Positions 37,348 to 45,892 of a stretch of 64,000 nt of DNA are shown piece after piece. Under the pieces are notes generated by a model. That model was not told the origin of the DNA, did no database searches, and saw nothing but the letters and a program-made list of their open reading frames with translations. Origin of the DNA: Rhodococcus spelaei (GTDB taxonomy: Bacteria; Actinomycetota; Actinomycetes; Mycobacteriales; Mycobacteriaceae); NCBI RefSeq assembly GCF_006704125.1, contig NZ_VIGH01000002.1, positions 434,001 to 498,000 on the forward strand. Direction: 5' to 3'. The position numbers were made by a program, and so were the translations under genes. The stretch's first letter is position 1. Each line of letters begins with the position of its first letter.

Positions 37348-38340
37348 CTATCCGGCGAGCGCAGGAATCACCTCACGCTCGAACAGTTCGATCCCGGTGG
37401 TGTCGTAGGCCGCCTCCGGGAAGTAGCAGATCGCGTAGCCGAGTCCCTGGTCGCGCAGTCCGGTGAGCTTCTCGACGATCTGCTCAGGCGTGCCCACCGC
37501 GGGCATGCCCCGGAAGGCCGCCATCGAGGCCTCGGCGAGGTCCTCCCCCACGTACCGGGCAATCCTGGCCTCGGTCTGCGCGAGCCTGGCCTCGACGTCG
37601 GCCTCGGTGACACCGATCGCCACGTTGAAGTTGGCCGACCGCACGATCGCGTCGAAGTCGGTACCGACGTTCGCGCAGTGCTCCCGCAGCAGTGCAGACT
37701 TGCGAGCGAACACGTCCGGGGTGCCGTCGAAGTTGGTGTACTGGGCGTACTTGGCGGCGATCCTCAGCGTGACCTTCTCGCCTCCGCCGGCGATCCAGAT
37801 CGGAATACCGCCGTCCTGCAACGGCTTCGGCTGCACGATCGCGCCGTCCACCTGGTAGTGCTTGCCGTCGAGGGTGGCCGAGCCGGTGGTCCAGGCCTGG
37901 CGCATGATCTGCACACCCTCGTCCAGTCGGGCCAGGCGCTCGCCGGGCGGCGGGAAGCCGTATCCGTAGGCGCGCCACTCGTGCTCGTACCAGCCCGCGC
38001 CGATACCCATCTCGATCCGGCCACCCGAGATCAGGTCCGCGGTGGCGGCGACCTTCGCCAGGTAGGCGGGGTTGCGGTAGCTGACCGCCGTGCACATCTG
38101 GCCGAGCCGGATGGTCGAGGTGACGGCGCCGAGGGCGGACATCAGCGACCACGCCTCGTGGGTCGCCTCCTCGGTCGGGGCGGGGACGGTGTGGAAGTGG
38201 TCGTACACCCAGGCCGACTCCCACGGCCCCTGCTCGGCGCGCAGGGTCACGCCCTTCATGACGCCCCACTGGTCGACAGGGTCGATGCCCGCCAGGTCAA
38301 GTCGCCAGCCTTGCGGCACGAACATTCCGAATCGCATCAT
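37348..38340 (-). CDS. LLM-class F420-dependent oxidoreductase
   Basis: A 330-aa luciferase-like TIM-barrel enzyme. Family features are MRFGMFVPQGWRLDL, SAWVYDHFH, EAWSLMSALGAVTSTIRLGQMCT, YLAKVAATADLISGGRIEMGIGAGW and PKPLQDGGIPIWIAGGGEK. In Mycobacteriales such proteins mostly use coenzyme F420 (some use FMN) for hydride transfer. Substrate unknown. ATG start. The GNAT gene follows 9 nt downstream on the same strand, suggesting an operon; the divergent ECF41 sigma gene begins 52 nt upstream. Confidence 0.9.
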   Translation of the reverse strand: MMRFGMFVPQGWRLDLAGIDPVDQWGVMKGVTLRAEQGPWESAWVYDHFHTVPAPTEEATHEAWSLMSALGAVTSTIRLGQMCTAVSYRNPAYLAKVAATADLISGGRIEMGIGAGWYEHEWRAYGYGFPPPGERLARLDEGVQIMRQAWTTGSATLDGKHYQVDGAIVQPKPLQDGGIPIWIAGGGEKVTLRIAAKYAQYTNFDGTPDVFARKSALLREHCANVGTDFDAIVRSANFNVAIGVTEADVEARLAQTEARIARYVGEDLAEASMAAFRGMPAVGTPEQIVEKLTGLRDQGLGYAICYFPEAAYDTTGIELFEREVIPALAG

Positions 38341-38392
38341 TCGACCCTACCCAGGGATGCCGACGGGCCGCCTGCTGTAGCAGGATCGAATC

Positions 38393-39352
38393 ATGGCCGT
38401 CGCCGAACTCACCGAGAGCTTCGAATCGCACCGCAGCCACCTCCTGGCAGTCGGGTACCGACTGACCGGCAGCGTGGCGGACGCGGAGGACGCCGTGCAG
38501 GAGGCGTGGCTGCGGCTGAGCGAGACCGACGCCGGTGCCATCCGGGACCTGCGCGGCTGGCTGACCACGGTGGTCGGCCGGATCTGCCTCGACCACCTGC
38601 GCAGCGCTGCCGTCAGACGGGAAAGCTATGTGGGACAATGGCTTCCGGAGCCGATCGTCACCCCGCTCGGATCGCTCGCACCCGCCGACCCGCTCGACGA
38701 GGTGGTTCGCAGCGAGGACTCGCGCCTGGCCGCGATGATCGTGCTCGACACCCTCGGCGCGGACCAGCGCACCGCGTTCGTCCTGCACGACGGGTTCGGC
38801 GTCCCCTTCGACGAGATCGCCGGGGTCCTCGGCACCTCGGTCGCGAGCAGCCGTCAGCTTGCCTCCCGGGCCCGCCGCACCGTGGCGGGGGCTCATCCCC
38901 CTGCACCGGACCCGGGACACGACGAGGCGGTGGGCCGGCTGATGACGGCCATGTCGTCGGGCGACCTGCAGGCGGTCCTCGACGCCCTGCACCCCGATGC
39001 GGTGGTGGTCGGCGACGCGAACGGCACCACCCGCACGGCGGTCAACGTGATCCACGGCGCGGACAAGTTCGCCCGCTTCTTCCTCGGACTGTTGAATCGT
39101 TATGGGGCGCAGGCACTCCAGTCGGCCGAGCCGGTTCTGGTCAACGGCGAGCTCGGCATCTTCACGCACGGCTGCGCCGGGGACGCGACGCATCCGGGCT
39201 TCCCGTCGCGGGTCGGCGGATTCGCCGTCCGCGACGGGAAGGTCTGCGCGGCCTACGACATCGCCAATCCGGACAAGCTCAGCGGCGTCCGGCTTCCCGA
39301 CCGGCCTCTGCCTGGTCTGCCCACGGCACCCGGCACGCGTCACCGGAGCTGA
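38393..39352 (+). CDS. ECF41-type sigma factor with SnoaL-like C-terminal domain
   Basis: A 319-aa sigma factor. Region 2 (about 8-75; SVADAEDAVQEAWLRL) and region 4 (about 110-165; ADQRTAFVLHDGFGVPFDEIAGVL) are joined by the linker with the ECF41 signature WLPEP (83-87). A SnoaL/NTF2-like domain (about 178-300) ends with NPDKL (292-296), the second ECF41 signature. Known: in ECF41 the fused domain replaces an anti-sigma factor, and the genetic partner is a carboxymuconolactone decarboxylase/oxidoreductase/epimerase (COE) gene. Here the partner is the convergent gene at 39279. Its own upstream region lacks the ECF41 promoter. Confidence 0.93.
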   Translation: MAVAELTESFESHRSHLLAVGYRLTGSVADAEDAVQEAWLRLSETDAGAIRDLRGWLTTVVGRICLDHLRSAAVRRESYVGQWLPEPIVTPLGSLAPADPLDEVVRSEDSRLAAMIVLDTLGADQRTAFVLHDGFGVPFDEIAGVLGTSVASSRQLASRARRTVAGAHPPAPDPGHDEAVGRLMTAMSSGDLQAVLDALHPDAVVVGDANGTTRTAVNVIHGADKFARFFLGLLNRYGAQALQSAEPVLVNGELGIFTHGCAGDATHPGFPSRVGGFAVRDGKVCAAYDIANPDKLSGVRLPDRPLPGLPTAPGTRHRS

Positions 39353-39881
39353 AGCCCTGGTCGACGATCCCGAGTGCCGAGTTCATCCGCGACCGCTGGT
39401 TCTCCAGCGAGATCTGGTAGGTGAGTTCGACGACGCCCGCGTCACCGAACCGGCGCTGCAGGTCCGCGACCTGCTCGTCGGTGACCTCGGTCGGGGTGGC
39501 CGTCATCGCGTCGGCGTAGGCGATCGCGGCGCGCTCGTCGTCGCTGTAGAGGGGGGAACTCTCGTAGTCGCCGATCTGTTGCAGCCGGTCCACGTCCAGG
39601 CCCTCGAGCCGCATCAGCATGGACCCGAAGTCCACGCACCACGAGCAGCCGACGGTCGAGGCGACCCGGTACACCGCGATGTCACGGACGTTGGCGGGCA
39701 GCACGGTCGAGGCCTTCGCCGCGGCCATCTCGTGCCGCGCGGAGGCCACGAACAGCTTGCGGTGATGAGCCAGTACGGCGAACGGCTCCGGCACCTCACC
39801 GTACTGACGGCCCGCGTACCAGTAGGCGAGCTTGACCAGCAGGCCGGCATCCTTGGGGGCGACGGGTGAGATTCGAGTCAT
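39279..39881 (-). CDS. Carboxymuconolactone decarboxylase family protein (ECF41 partner)
   Basis: A 200-aa AhpD-like helical protein with the redox pair CSWC (C79, C82) in VASTVGCSWCVDFG; such proteins act as peroxidase-like or decarboxylase enzymes. It is the COE partner of the ECF41 sigma gene: its 3' end overlaps the sigma gene by 74 nt in antisense, and its upstream region carries the ECF41 promoter TGTCACG-N16-CGTC, 54 nt from the ATG. So it is very probably the direct target of that sigma factor. Substrate unknown. Confidence 0.9.
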   Translation of the reverse strand: MTRISPVAPKDAGLLVKLAYWYAGRQYGEVPEPFAVLAHHRKLFVASARHEMAAAKASTVLPANVRDIAVYRVASTVGCSWCVDFGSMLMRLEGLDVDRLQQIGDYESSPLYSDDERAAIAYADAMTATPTEVTDEQVADLQRRFGDAGVVELTYQISLENQRSRMNSALGIVDQGFSSGDACRVPWADQAEAGREAGRR

Positions 39882-39934
39882 GGTGCTCTCCTGTTCGCGA
39901 GTACGGCGGTCCTCGTGGTGCCGCCTGTCCCTTG

Positions 39935-39961
39935 GACGAGACAGCCCCGGTAAACGTGACA
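39935..39961 (-). promoter_or_regulatory. ECF41-type promoter of the decarboxylase gene
   Basis: On the minus strand TGTCACG (39961-39955), a 16-nt spacer and CGTC (39938-39935). This equals the published ECF41 consensus (TGTCACA-N16-CGTC) except the last -35 base. It lies 54 nt before the ATG of the partner gene. Confidence 0.85.
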
Positions 39962-40005
39962 GTAGGCGTTTTCCCAGCCCGGCGTACGCCGCCTAAGCTG
40001 TGACG

Positions 40006-41187
40006 ATGCCCGCAGCACGCCACTCGCAGACGGTCTCGCGCCTGCAGCCCTTCGGCTCCACGATCTTCGCGGAGATGACGGCACTGGCGACTGCCACCGG
40101 CGCGATCAATCTCGGCCAGGGATTCCCGGACACCGACGGACCGCGCGCCATGCTCGACGTGGCACGGGCCGCGATCGCGGACGGCCTCAACCAGTACCCG
40201 CCGGGGCCGGGTATGCCGGTGCTGCGCGAGGCGATCGCCGCAGACCGCGCCGCCCGCTACGGGATCGCCCACGATCCGGACACCGAGGTGCTCGTCACGG
40301 TCGGTGCCACCGAGGCAATCAGCGCCACCCTGCTCGGACTGGTCGAGCCGGGCCAGGAGGTGGTGCTGATCGAGCCGTACTACGACTCCTACGCCGCCGC
40401 CGTTGCCCTGGCGGGCGGCGTCCGGCGCACCGTGCCACTGGTCGCGGACGGCGACGGTTTCGCGCTGGACCTGGACGCGCTGCGCGCCGCGGTCGGGCCG
40501 AACACCCGGATGCTGGTGGTCAACACCCCGCACAACCCGACCGGCACGGTCCTGACCGACGCCGAACTCGCCGCGATCGCGGACGTGGCGACCTCGAACG
40601 ACCTCCTGGTGCTCAGCGACGAGGTGTACGAGCACCTGGTGTTCGACGGCCGCCGCCACACCCCGCTGGCCGCGCTCCCGGGGATGGCCGAGCGCACCGT
40701 CACCGTCTCGAGCGCGGCCAAGACGTTCGCCGTCACCGGCTGGAAGACGGGCTGGGTGTGCGGGCCGGCCGAACTGGTGGACGCCGTGCGCACGGCCAAG
40801 CAGTTCATGTCCTTCGTCGCGGGCGGGCCGTTCCAGCCGGCGGTCGCGCACGCACTGCGGCACGAGCAGGACTGGGTGGTCTCGCTGCGGGAGTCGTTGC
40901 AGCGCAAGCGCGACGTGCTCGGCGCCGCACTCGCCGAGGCGGGCTTCGGGGTGCGCGCGAGCGGCGGGACCTACTTCGTGTGCGCGGACATCACCCCGTT
41001 CGGCACCACCGACGGGCTGGCGTTCTGCCGGTCCCTGCCGGAACGGGTCGGCGTGGCGGCGGTCCCGGTCAGCGTGTTCGCCGACCACAAGGAGCCGTGG
41101 AATCATCTGGTGCGCTTCGCCTTCTGCAAACGCGACGACGTGCTCGCCGAGGCGGCCGAGCGACTGCGCGGCCTCGCGGGGTCATGA
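40006..41187 (+). CDS. dapC: PLP aminotransferase, DapC-like
   Basis: A 393-aa class I/II aminotransferase, the ortholog of mycobacterial Rv0858c (annotated N-succinyldiaminopimelate aminotransferase DapC, lysine/peptidoglycan diaminopimelate pathway). Shared sequence: SRLQPFGSTIFAEMTALA, AINLGQGFPDTDGP, NQYPPGPG, the NTPHNPTG substrate loop, SDEVYEHLVFDG and the PLP lysine in SSAAKTFAVTGWKTGW (K239). The alternative reading is a kynurenine/glutamine aminotransferase, since the fold is the same. Start ATG 40006 or GTG 40000. The AraC gene overlaps its stop codon (ATGA). Confidence 0.88.
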   Translation: MPAARHSQTVSRLQPFGSTIFAEMTALATATGAINLGQGFPDTDGPRAMLDVARAAIADGLNQYPPGPGMPVLREAIAADRAARYGIAHDPDTEVLVTVGATEAISATLLGLVEPGQEVVLIEPYYDSYAAAVALAGGVRRTVPLVADGDGFALDLDALRAAVGPNTRMLVVNTPHNPTGTVLTDAELAAIADVATSNDLLVLSDEVYEHLVFDGRRHTPLAALPGMAERTVTVSSAAKTFAVTGWKTGWVCGPAELVDAVRTAKQFMSFVAGGPFQPAVAHALRHEQDWVVSLRESLQRKRDVLGAALAEAGFGVRASGGTYFVCADITPFGTTDGLAFCRSLPERVGVAAVPVSVFADHKEPWNHLVRFAFCKRDDVLAEAAERLRGLAGS

Positions 41188-42203
41188 GCGCGCGCACTGT
41201 GCCCGCGGATTTCGTCCGGCGCGCCGCTGAGGTCGCCGCGGGCGGCGGGTTCGACATGGCCTTCCCGCTGGACGCGGCCGGGGTGTCCGCGTCGGTACTG
41301 CGCGACCAGTCGGCGCGCATCACCCCGGACCAGCTGACCCGCTTCACCCAGGCCGCCTGGCAACTCACCGACGACGAACTGTTCGGCCTCAGCGCGGCGC
41401 CCGTGCCGCGGGGCACGTTCAAGCTGGTGTGCCTGGCACTGATCCACACCCCGGACCTCGGCAGCGCGCTCGAACGGATGTCCGACGTGATCCGCGCCCT
41501 GCCCGGACTGCCGCCGCTGGACCTGGAGACGGGCGAGTCGACCACCCGGCTGGTGGTGCGGATGCCCGCCCGGTCGAGCACACTGCCGCCCGCGACGGCG
41601 CGGGCAGCGGACCGACTGCTCACCGACTTCGTGCTGATGCTGATGCACCGGTTCGCAGCCTGGCTGATCGGCCGACGGGTCCGGCTGGTCGCGATGGAAC
41701 TTCCCTATCCGGCACCGGATTCGGCGCTCGCGAAGAGCTACGACGCCATCTTCGGGGTACCGGTCACCTTCGATGCCGGGGTCGCCGCGCTCGAGTTCGA
41801 CAACTCGCTGCTGCGGGCGCCGATCGTCCAGACCGAGGAGACGCTGCTCGACTATCTCCGCGCGTCGCCGAATCTGCTGTTCTCCGAGCGCGACTACGAG
41901 AGCACCGCGTCGGCCCAGGTGCGCAAGGTGTTCGAGGCCGGGGTCAAGGGCCGCACGTCCACCGCGGACGACATCGCGGAGATGCTCTCGATCAGCGTCC
42001 CGCACCTGCGCAGGCTGCTTCGCCAGGAGGGAACCTCACTGAACCAGTTGCGCGAGGAAGTGCTGCGGGACGCGGCGATCTCCGGCCTCGGGCGCGGCGA
42101 GCCGGTGGACGAGCTGTCCGCTCGGCTCGGGTTCTCCGAACCGAGCGCGTTCCGCCGCGCGTTCAAGCGCTGGACCGGGGAGACCCCCGGCGCCTACCGC
42201 TGA
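41184..42203 (+). CDS. AraC family transcriptional regulator
   Basis: A 339-aa regulator. Residues 1-210 are the arabinose-binding-like domain of the OruR/Rv1395 group (AGVSASVLRDQSARITPDQ, LTRFTQAAWQLTDDELFG); residues 235-339 hold two helix-turn-helix motifs (TADDIAEMLSISVPHLRRLL; VDELSARLGFSEPSAFRRAF, then KRWTGETPGAYR). ATG overlaps the dapC TGA, so it is co-transcribed and may respond to or regulate a metabolite linked to the aminotransferase, which is inference. Ends 15 nt from the convergent VOC gene. Confidence 0.9.
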   Translation: MSARTVPADFVRRAAEVAAGGGFDMAFPLDAAGVSASVLRDQSARITPDQLTRFTQAAWQLTDDELFGLSAAPVPRGTFKLVCLALIHTPDLGSALERMSDVIRALPGLPPLDLETGESTTRLVVRMPARSSTLPPATARAADRLLTDFVLMLMHRFAAWLIGRRVRLVAMELPYPAPDSALAKSYDAIFGVPVTFDAGVAALEFDNSLLRAPIVQTEETLLDYLRASPNLLFSERDYESTASAQVRKVFEAGVKGRTSTADDIAEMLSISVPHLRRLLRQEGTSLNQLREEVLRDAAISGLGRGEPVDELSARLGFSEPSAFRRAFKRWTGETPGAYR

Positions 42204-42218
42204 CCACGAACTGTCAGG

Positions 42219-42644
42219 TCAGCTGACGCAGAATTCGTTGCCCTCGGGGTCCGCCATGGTGATCCACCGGAACGGGCCTTGCTCGCCGTGATGCAGCACG
42301 GTCGCGCCGCGTGCGACGAGTCCGTCCGCGACGGCCTGCTTGTCCTCGCCGACCCGCACGTCGAGGTGCAGTCGGTTCTTCACCGACTTCGTCTCGGGCA
42401 CAAGCTGAAAGAGCACCCGCGGACGGTCCGGGTGGTCTGGGTCGCTGATCGCCGCGCCGACCTTCCAGACCAGGACGCCGTCGTAGACCTCGGTGTCCTC
42501 CTCGCGCGCGTGCCCGGCCGCGACGACGCCCCGGATGAAGTCCTCGTCGCTCGGCTCGACCCGCCAGCCCAGTGTCTGCGCCCACCACTTCGCCTGGTCG
42601 TGCGGTCGTGCGGAGTCGACGGTCACCTGGAATTCGTAGCCCAT
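42219..42644 (-). CDS. VOC/glyoxalase-like protein
   Basis: A 141-aa vicinal-oxygen-chelate fold protein of the Glyoxalase_6 type: two beta-alpha-beta-beta-beta modules (QVTVDSARPHDQAKWWAQTLG; NRLHLDVRVGEDKQAVADGL) and the ending WITMADPEGNEFCVS with the usual Glu. Substrate unknown; the family includes resistance proteins and dioxygenase-like enzymes. Monocistronic, convergent with the AraC gene and divergent from the ECF sigma gene. Confidence 0.85.
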   Translation of the reverse strand: MGYEFQVTVDSARPHDQAKWWAQTLGWRVEPSDEDFIRGVVAAGHAREEDTEVYDGVLVWKVGAAISDPDHPDRPRVLFQLVPETKSVKNRLHLDVRVGEDKQAVADGLVARGATVLHHGEQGPFRWITMADPEGNEFCVS

Positions 42645-42737
42645 GCCGGGACCCTACTTCCGGCCACCGACACCGCGCTCGGGTCCGCGCATCTTGCACG
42701 GACCTCCTGCGAGGTGTGTGGTTGAGGACGTGCCCCC

Positions 42738-42775
42738 GTCACATCGGCCGGGTTTCGCCGGTCATCTCTCATGAC
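42738..42775 (+). promoter_or_regulatory. Autoregulatory ECF promoter GTCACA-N17-GTCAT with inverted repeat
   Basis: GTCACA (42738-42743), 17-nt spacer, GTCAT (42761-42765), 35 nt upstream of the sigma ATG. The same bipartite element with the same spacing and the flanking context CCCCGTCACATCG occurs upstream of the DHA2 exporter gene. GTCAT and ATGAC (42771-42775) form an inverted repeat over the predicted start site. Confidence 0.75.
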
Positions 42776-42800
42776 AGCCGGCGACGAAGGAATGTGACCG

Positions 42801-43679
42801 ATGGACGAGAACGAATTCATGGCACAGCAGTTCGAGTCGCACCGCCCGCACCTGCACGCGGTGGCCTACCGGATGCTCGGTTCGGTCAGCGAGGCAGAGG
42901 ACGCCGTCCAGGAGGCCTGGATCCGGCTGGCGCGTGCCGACACCAGCGACGTGGAAAACCTGGCGGGCTGGCTGACCACGGTGGTCGCGCGGGTGTGCCT
43001 GAACCTGCTGCAGTCGCGTCGCTCGCGACGGGAGAACCTGCTCGGCGTCCACCTGCCCGATCCGATCGTCCGGACGGTCGACGACGTCGGTCCCGAACAC
43101 GATGCGCTCCTCGCAGACTCGGTGGGTCTGGCTCTGCTGGTCGTGCTCGACACCCTTGCCCCGGCGGAGCGGCTCGCGTTCGTGCTGCACGACATGTTCG
43201 CGGTGCCCTTCGAGGACATCGCGCCGATCGTCGAGCGCTCCCCCGCTGCAGCGCGGCAACTCGCCAGTCGCGCCCGTCGGCGGTTGCAGGGCGCTCCGGT
43301 GCCCGATTCGGACCTGACCCGCCAGCGCGAGGTGGTCGACGCCTTCCTGGCCGCCGCCCGCGGCGGCAGCTTCGAGGACCTGGTGGCGGTGCTGGACCCG
43401 GACGTCGTGCTCCGAGCCGACGTCGGGGTGGTGCCCGCGGGCGCGTCGACGGAGGTCCACGGCGCGGAGGCGGTGGCCGAGCGGGCGCTGAACTTCGCCA
43501 GGCTGGCGCGGTTCGCCCATCCGGCCCTGGTCAACGGGACCGCGGGCGCCGTGGCGATCGCCGAGGGCCAGATGCTCTCGGTCCTGGGCGTCACGATCAG
43601 GGGCGGCCGGATCGTCGAGATCGACATCCTCGCCGACCGCGACCGGCTCGCCCAACTGACCGTGGAGGACCTTCACTGA
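42801..43679 (+). CDS. ECF sigma factor with SnoaL-like C-terminal domain (SigJ-like)
   Basis: A 292-aa sigma factor with region 2 (SVSEAEDAVQEAWIRLA), region 4 (APAERLAFVLHDMFAVPFED, IAPIVERSPAAARQLASRA) and a C-terminal NTF2/SnoaL-like domain (about 175-290). The linker has HLPDPIV in place of WLPEP and the end has DILADRDRL in place of NPDKL, so it belongs to a sister group of ECF41, as mycobacterial SigJ does. No anti-sigma gene adjoins. It shares a promoter with the convergent DHA2 exporter (overlap of 7 nt at 3' ends), so it likely drives its own expression and the exporter. Confidence 0.9.
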   Translation: MDENEFMAQQFESHRPHLHAVAYRMLGSVSEAEDAVQEAWIRLARADTSDVENLAGWLTTVVARVCLNLLQSRRSRRENLLGVHLPDPIVRTVDDVGPEHDALLADSVGLALLVVLDTLAPAERLAFVLHDMFAVPFEDIAPIVERSPAAARQLASRARRRLQGAPVPDSDLTRQREVVDAFLAAARGGSFEDLVAVLDPDVVLRADVGVVPAGASTEVHGAEAVAERALNFARLARFAHPALVNGTAGAVAIAEGQMLSVLGVTIRGGRIVEIDILADRDRLAQLTVEDLH

Positions 43680-45136
43680 CCGGTCCCCGCGTCGTCCCCG
43701 TTGCCCGCGACGTGCGCATTGACCGTCCGCAACCCGATCACTGCGGCGCCGAGCAGGAAGATGCTGCCGGCGAGCAGTGCTCGCTGGAAGCCGGAAGTGA
43801 GCGCGTCCGGAATCGCCGCTCCGGATCCGATCAACTGGTTGGAGTACGAGGTCGCGATGGCCGCGAAGATCGCCAGGCCCAGCGCACTGCCGACTTGCTG
43901 CGCGGCGTTGAGCAATGCTGCGGCCAGGCCCGCCTTGTCCTCGGGCACACCGGCATTGGCGGCGGTCGTGACGGCGACGAACACCGCCCCGAGGCCGAAC
44001 GAGACGATCATCAGCCCGGGCAGCAGGTCGGTCAGGTAGGAGCCGTCGACGGGAATCCGGGACAGGTAGTACAGGCCGGTGGACGCGATCAGTGCGCCCG
44101 CGACGATGACCGGGCGGGTTCCCATCCGGCCCAGCAGTTGCGACGAGATGCCTGCGGCCACACCCACTCCCAGGCACAGCGGCAGGTACGCGGCGCCCGT
44201 CTGCATGGGTGAGTAGCCGAGAACGTTCTGCATGTAGATGGTGAGGAAGAAGAACATCGCGATCAGTCCGGCGAAGGCGATCAGTCCCGTGACGTTGGCC
44301 GCGGCCAGACCCTTGATCCGGAAGATCGACAACGGCAGCAACGGATTACGGCTTCGCTGCTCGTTGACCACGAACGCGGCGAGCAGCGCGAACGCACCGG
44401 CGAACTCGCCGACCGTGCGGGCCGTGCCCCAGCCCTGGTCGGGCGCCTTCACCAGGGCGTAGACGAGCAGGAGCATGCCGCCGGTGACCAGGACGGCACC
44501 GACGGCGTCGAAGTTGGCCAGCCTGCCGCGCCGCCGGTCGGTCGGGATCAGCGCGAAGACGGCGGGGAGCACGAGGATGCAGGCGACCGGGTTGACGAAC
44601 AGCACCCATCGCCAGCCGGGTCCCTCGGTCAGCAGCCCGCCGAGGAACACCCCCACCGCCGATGCGAGCCCGCCGACGCCGCCCCAGACCCCGAGCGCGG
44701 CTCGCCGCTCCGGCCCCTCGGCAAAGGTCGTCGTCAGGATCGACAGTGCGGCCGGCAGCATCAGCGCGGCTCCGATCCCCTGTGCCAGCCGCGCGCCGAC
44801 CAACACGCCGCCGTTGCCGGCGAACCCGCCGATCAGCGAGGAGATCCCGATGAGCACGGTGCCGGTGACCAGCACGCGACGGCGGCCGATCAGGTCGGCG
44901 GCGCGCCCGCCGAGCAGCATGAACCCGCCGTAGGTGAGCAGGTACGCGCTCGGCACCCACTGCAGTCCCTGCACGGAGAAGTCCAGGTCTCGGCGGATGT
45001 CGGGCAGGGCGATGTTGACGATGGACGCGTCGACGAAGTCGAGGAAGGCGACTGCGCACAGCAACGCGAGCGTGAGCTTGCCGAGTCCGGTCGAGAGCGA
45101 CGGCCCGGTCCTGGGTTCGGTGGTCGAGGTGAACAT
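43673..45136 (-). CDS. DHA2-family 14-TM drug exporter (MFS)
   Basis: A 487-aa membrane transporter of the drug:H+ antiporter-2 family with 14 predicted segments. Motif A-type loop GGRAADLIGRRRVLV, FLDFVDASIVNIALPDI (segment 1), GIGAALMLPAALSIL (motif C-like) and the EmrB/QacA-like end support this. Such pumps export amphipathic drugs or cationic compounds. The ATG lies 24 nt downstream of GTCAT in the ECF-type promoter at 45161-45188. Together with the convergent sigma gene it appears to form a stress-triggered export pair. Substrate unknown. Confidence 0.9.
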   Translation of the reverse strand: MFTSTTEPRTGPSLSTGLGKLTLALLCAVAFLDFVDASIVNIALPDIRRDLDFSVQGLQWVPSAYLLTYGGFMLLGGRAADLIGRRRVLVTGTVLIGISSLIGGFAGNGGVLVGARLAQGIGAALMLPAALSILTTTFAEGPERRAALGVWGGVGGLASAVGVFLGGLLTEGPGWRWVLFVNPVACILVLPAVFALIPTDRRRGRLANFDAVGAVLVTGGMLLLVYALVKAPDQGWGTARTVGEFAGAFALLAAFVVNEQRSRNPLLPLSIFRIKGLAAANVTGLIAFAGLIAMFFFLTIYMQNVLGYSPMQTGAAYLPLCLGVGVAAGISSQLLGRMGTRPVIVAGALIASTGLYYLSRIPVDGSYLTDLLPGLMIVSFGLGAVFVAVTTAANAGVPEDKAGLAAALLNAAQQVGSALGLAIFAAIATSYSNQLIGSGAAIPDALTSGFQRALLAGSIFLLGAAVIGLRTVNAHVAGNGDDAGTGQ

Positions 45137-45154
45137 GTCGGAACCTTTCTGTCA

Positions 45155-45188
45155 CCCCTCATGACAGATCTGGCCTCGACGATGTGAC
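45155..45188 (-). promoter_or_regulatory. ECF promoter of the DHA2 exporter
   Basis: Minus strand: GTCACA (45188-45183), 17-nt spacer, GTCAT (45165-45161). CTGTCA ... TGACAG forms an inverted repeat over the -10 region, with 7 nt between arms (45168-45150). Matches the element upstream of the sigma gene at 42738 in both boxes, spacing and the ATCG that follows the -35. Confidence 0.75.
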
Positions 45189-45261
45189 GGGGACGGTGTC
45201 TCGTGCTCGAAGTCCGTCGATGGTTGCCGGGGATCCACGTGGATGCACCGGAAGGCGGAGG

Positions 45262-45292
45262 AGTCCCAGGTAGCGGTGTTCTACCTGGGACT
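45262..45292 (-). terminator. Terminator after the CBS gene
   Basis: Perfect 12-bp stem AGTCCCAGGTAG (45262-45273) / CTACCTGGGACT (45281-45292) with a 7-nt loop, 65 nt beyond the stop codon of the leftward CBS-domain gene. Confidence 0.75.
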
Positions 45293-45356
45293 ACGACAAC
45301 GCAGCGAGGCGCCGCGTGGGCCGCGGCAACCGCGAGAAGACTTCGGGCGCGAGGCA

Positions 45357-45785
45357 CTAGCTCCGGTCGATGTACGCCTCGAGTTGATCGCGTTCGCTCT
45401 GCAACTCGTCGATGCGGCTCTTCACGACGTCACCGATGCTCACGATGCCGACCAGGTGTCCGTTTTCGAGCACGGGCAGGTGCCGAATCCGTCGCTCGGT
45501 CATGGTGGCGGCGAGGCTGTCCACCGTGTCGGCGGGCGCGCAGGTGAACACCGCCGTGGTCATGATGTCGGCGACGCTCGCATTGAGCAGTCCGGCGCCC
45601 CGTTCGTGGATCTGACGCACCACGTCTCGTTCCGTGACGATCCCGACCATCGCGTTGTTCCGGACCACGACGAGGGCGCCCACGTTGCGTCGGGCGAGTT
45701 CGCCGATCAGCGCACTGACCGTGATCCCCGGATCGACCGTGACCACCGCGGGACCCTTGTTCTGCAACACATCCGCAATTCGCAT
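45357..45785 (-). CDS. CBS-domain pair protein
   Basis: A 142-aa cytoplasmic protein made of two CBS domains forming one Bateman module: MRIADVLQNKGPAVVTVDPG (then ARRNVGALVVVRNNAMVGIV, TERDVVR) and VADIMTTAVFTCAPADTV (then RRIRHLPVLENGHLVGIVSI, GDVVKSRI). Bateman modules bind adenosine nucleotides or related ligands and regulate a partner; none is obvious here. ATG 45785 is favoured as the family start; ATG 45803 is an alternative. Confidence 0.87.
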   Translation of the reverse strand: MRIADVLQNKGPAVVTVDPGITVSALIGELARRNVGALVVVRNNAMVGIVTERDVVRQIHERGAGLLNASVADIMTTAVFTCAPADTVDSLAATMTERRIRHLPVLENGHLVGIVSIGDVVKSRIDELQSERDQLEAYIDRS

Positions 45786-45892
45786 CCGGATACCCCGATC
45801 CATCCGCTGCCGGCTTCCTGTGTAGATCATAGGCAGCGTCGAGGCCGCCGACCATCGTTACGGACGCGACCATCGGTTTGCACGGCGGTGCA

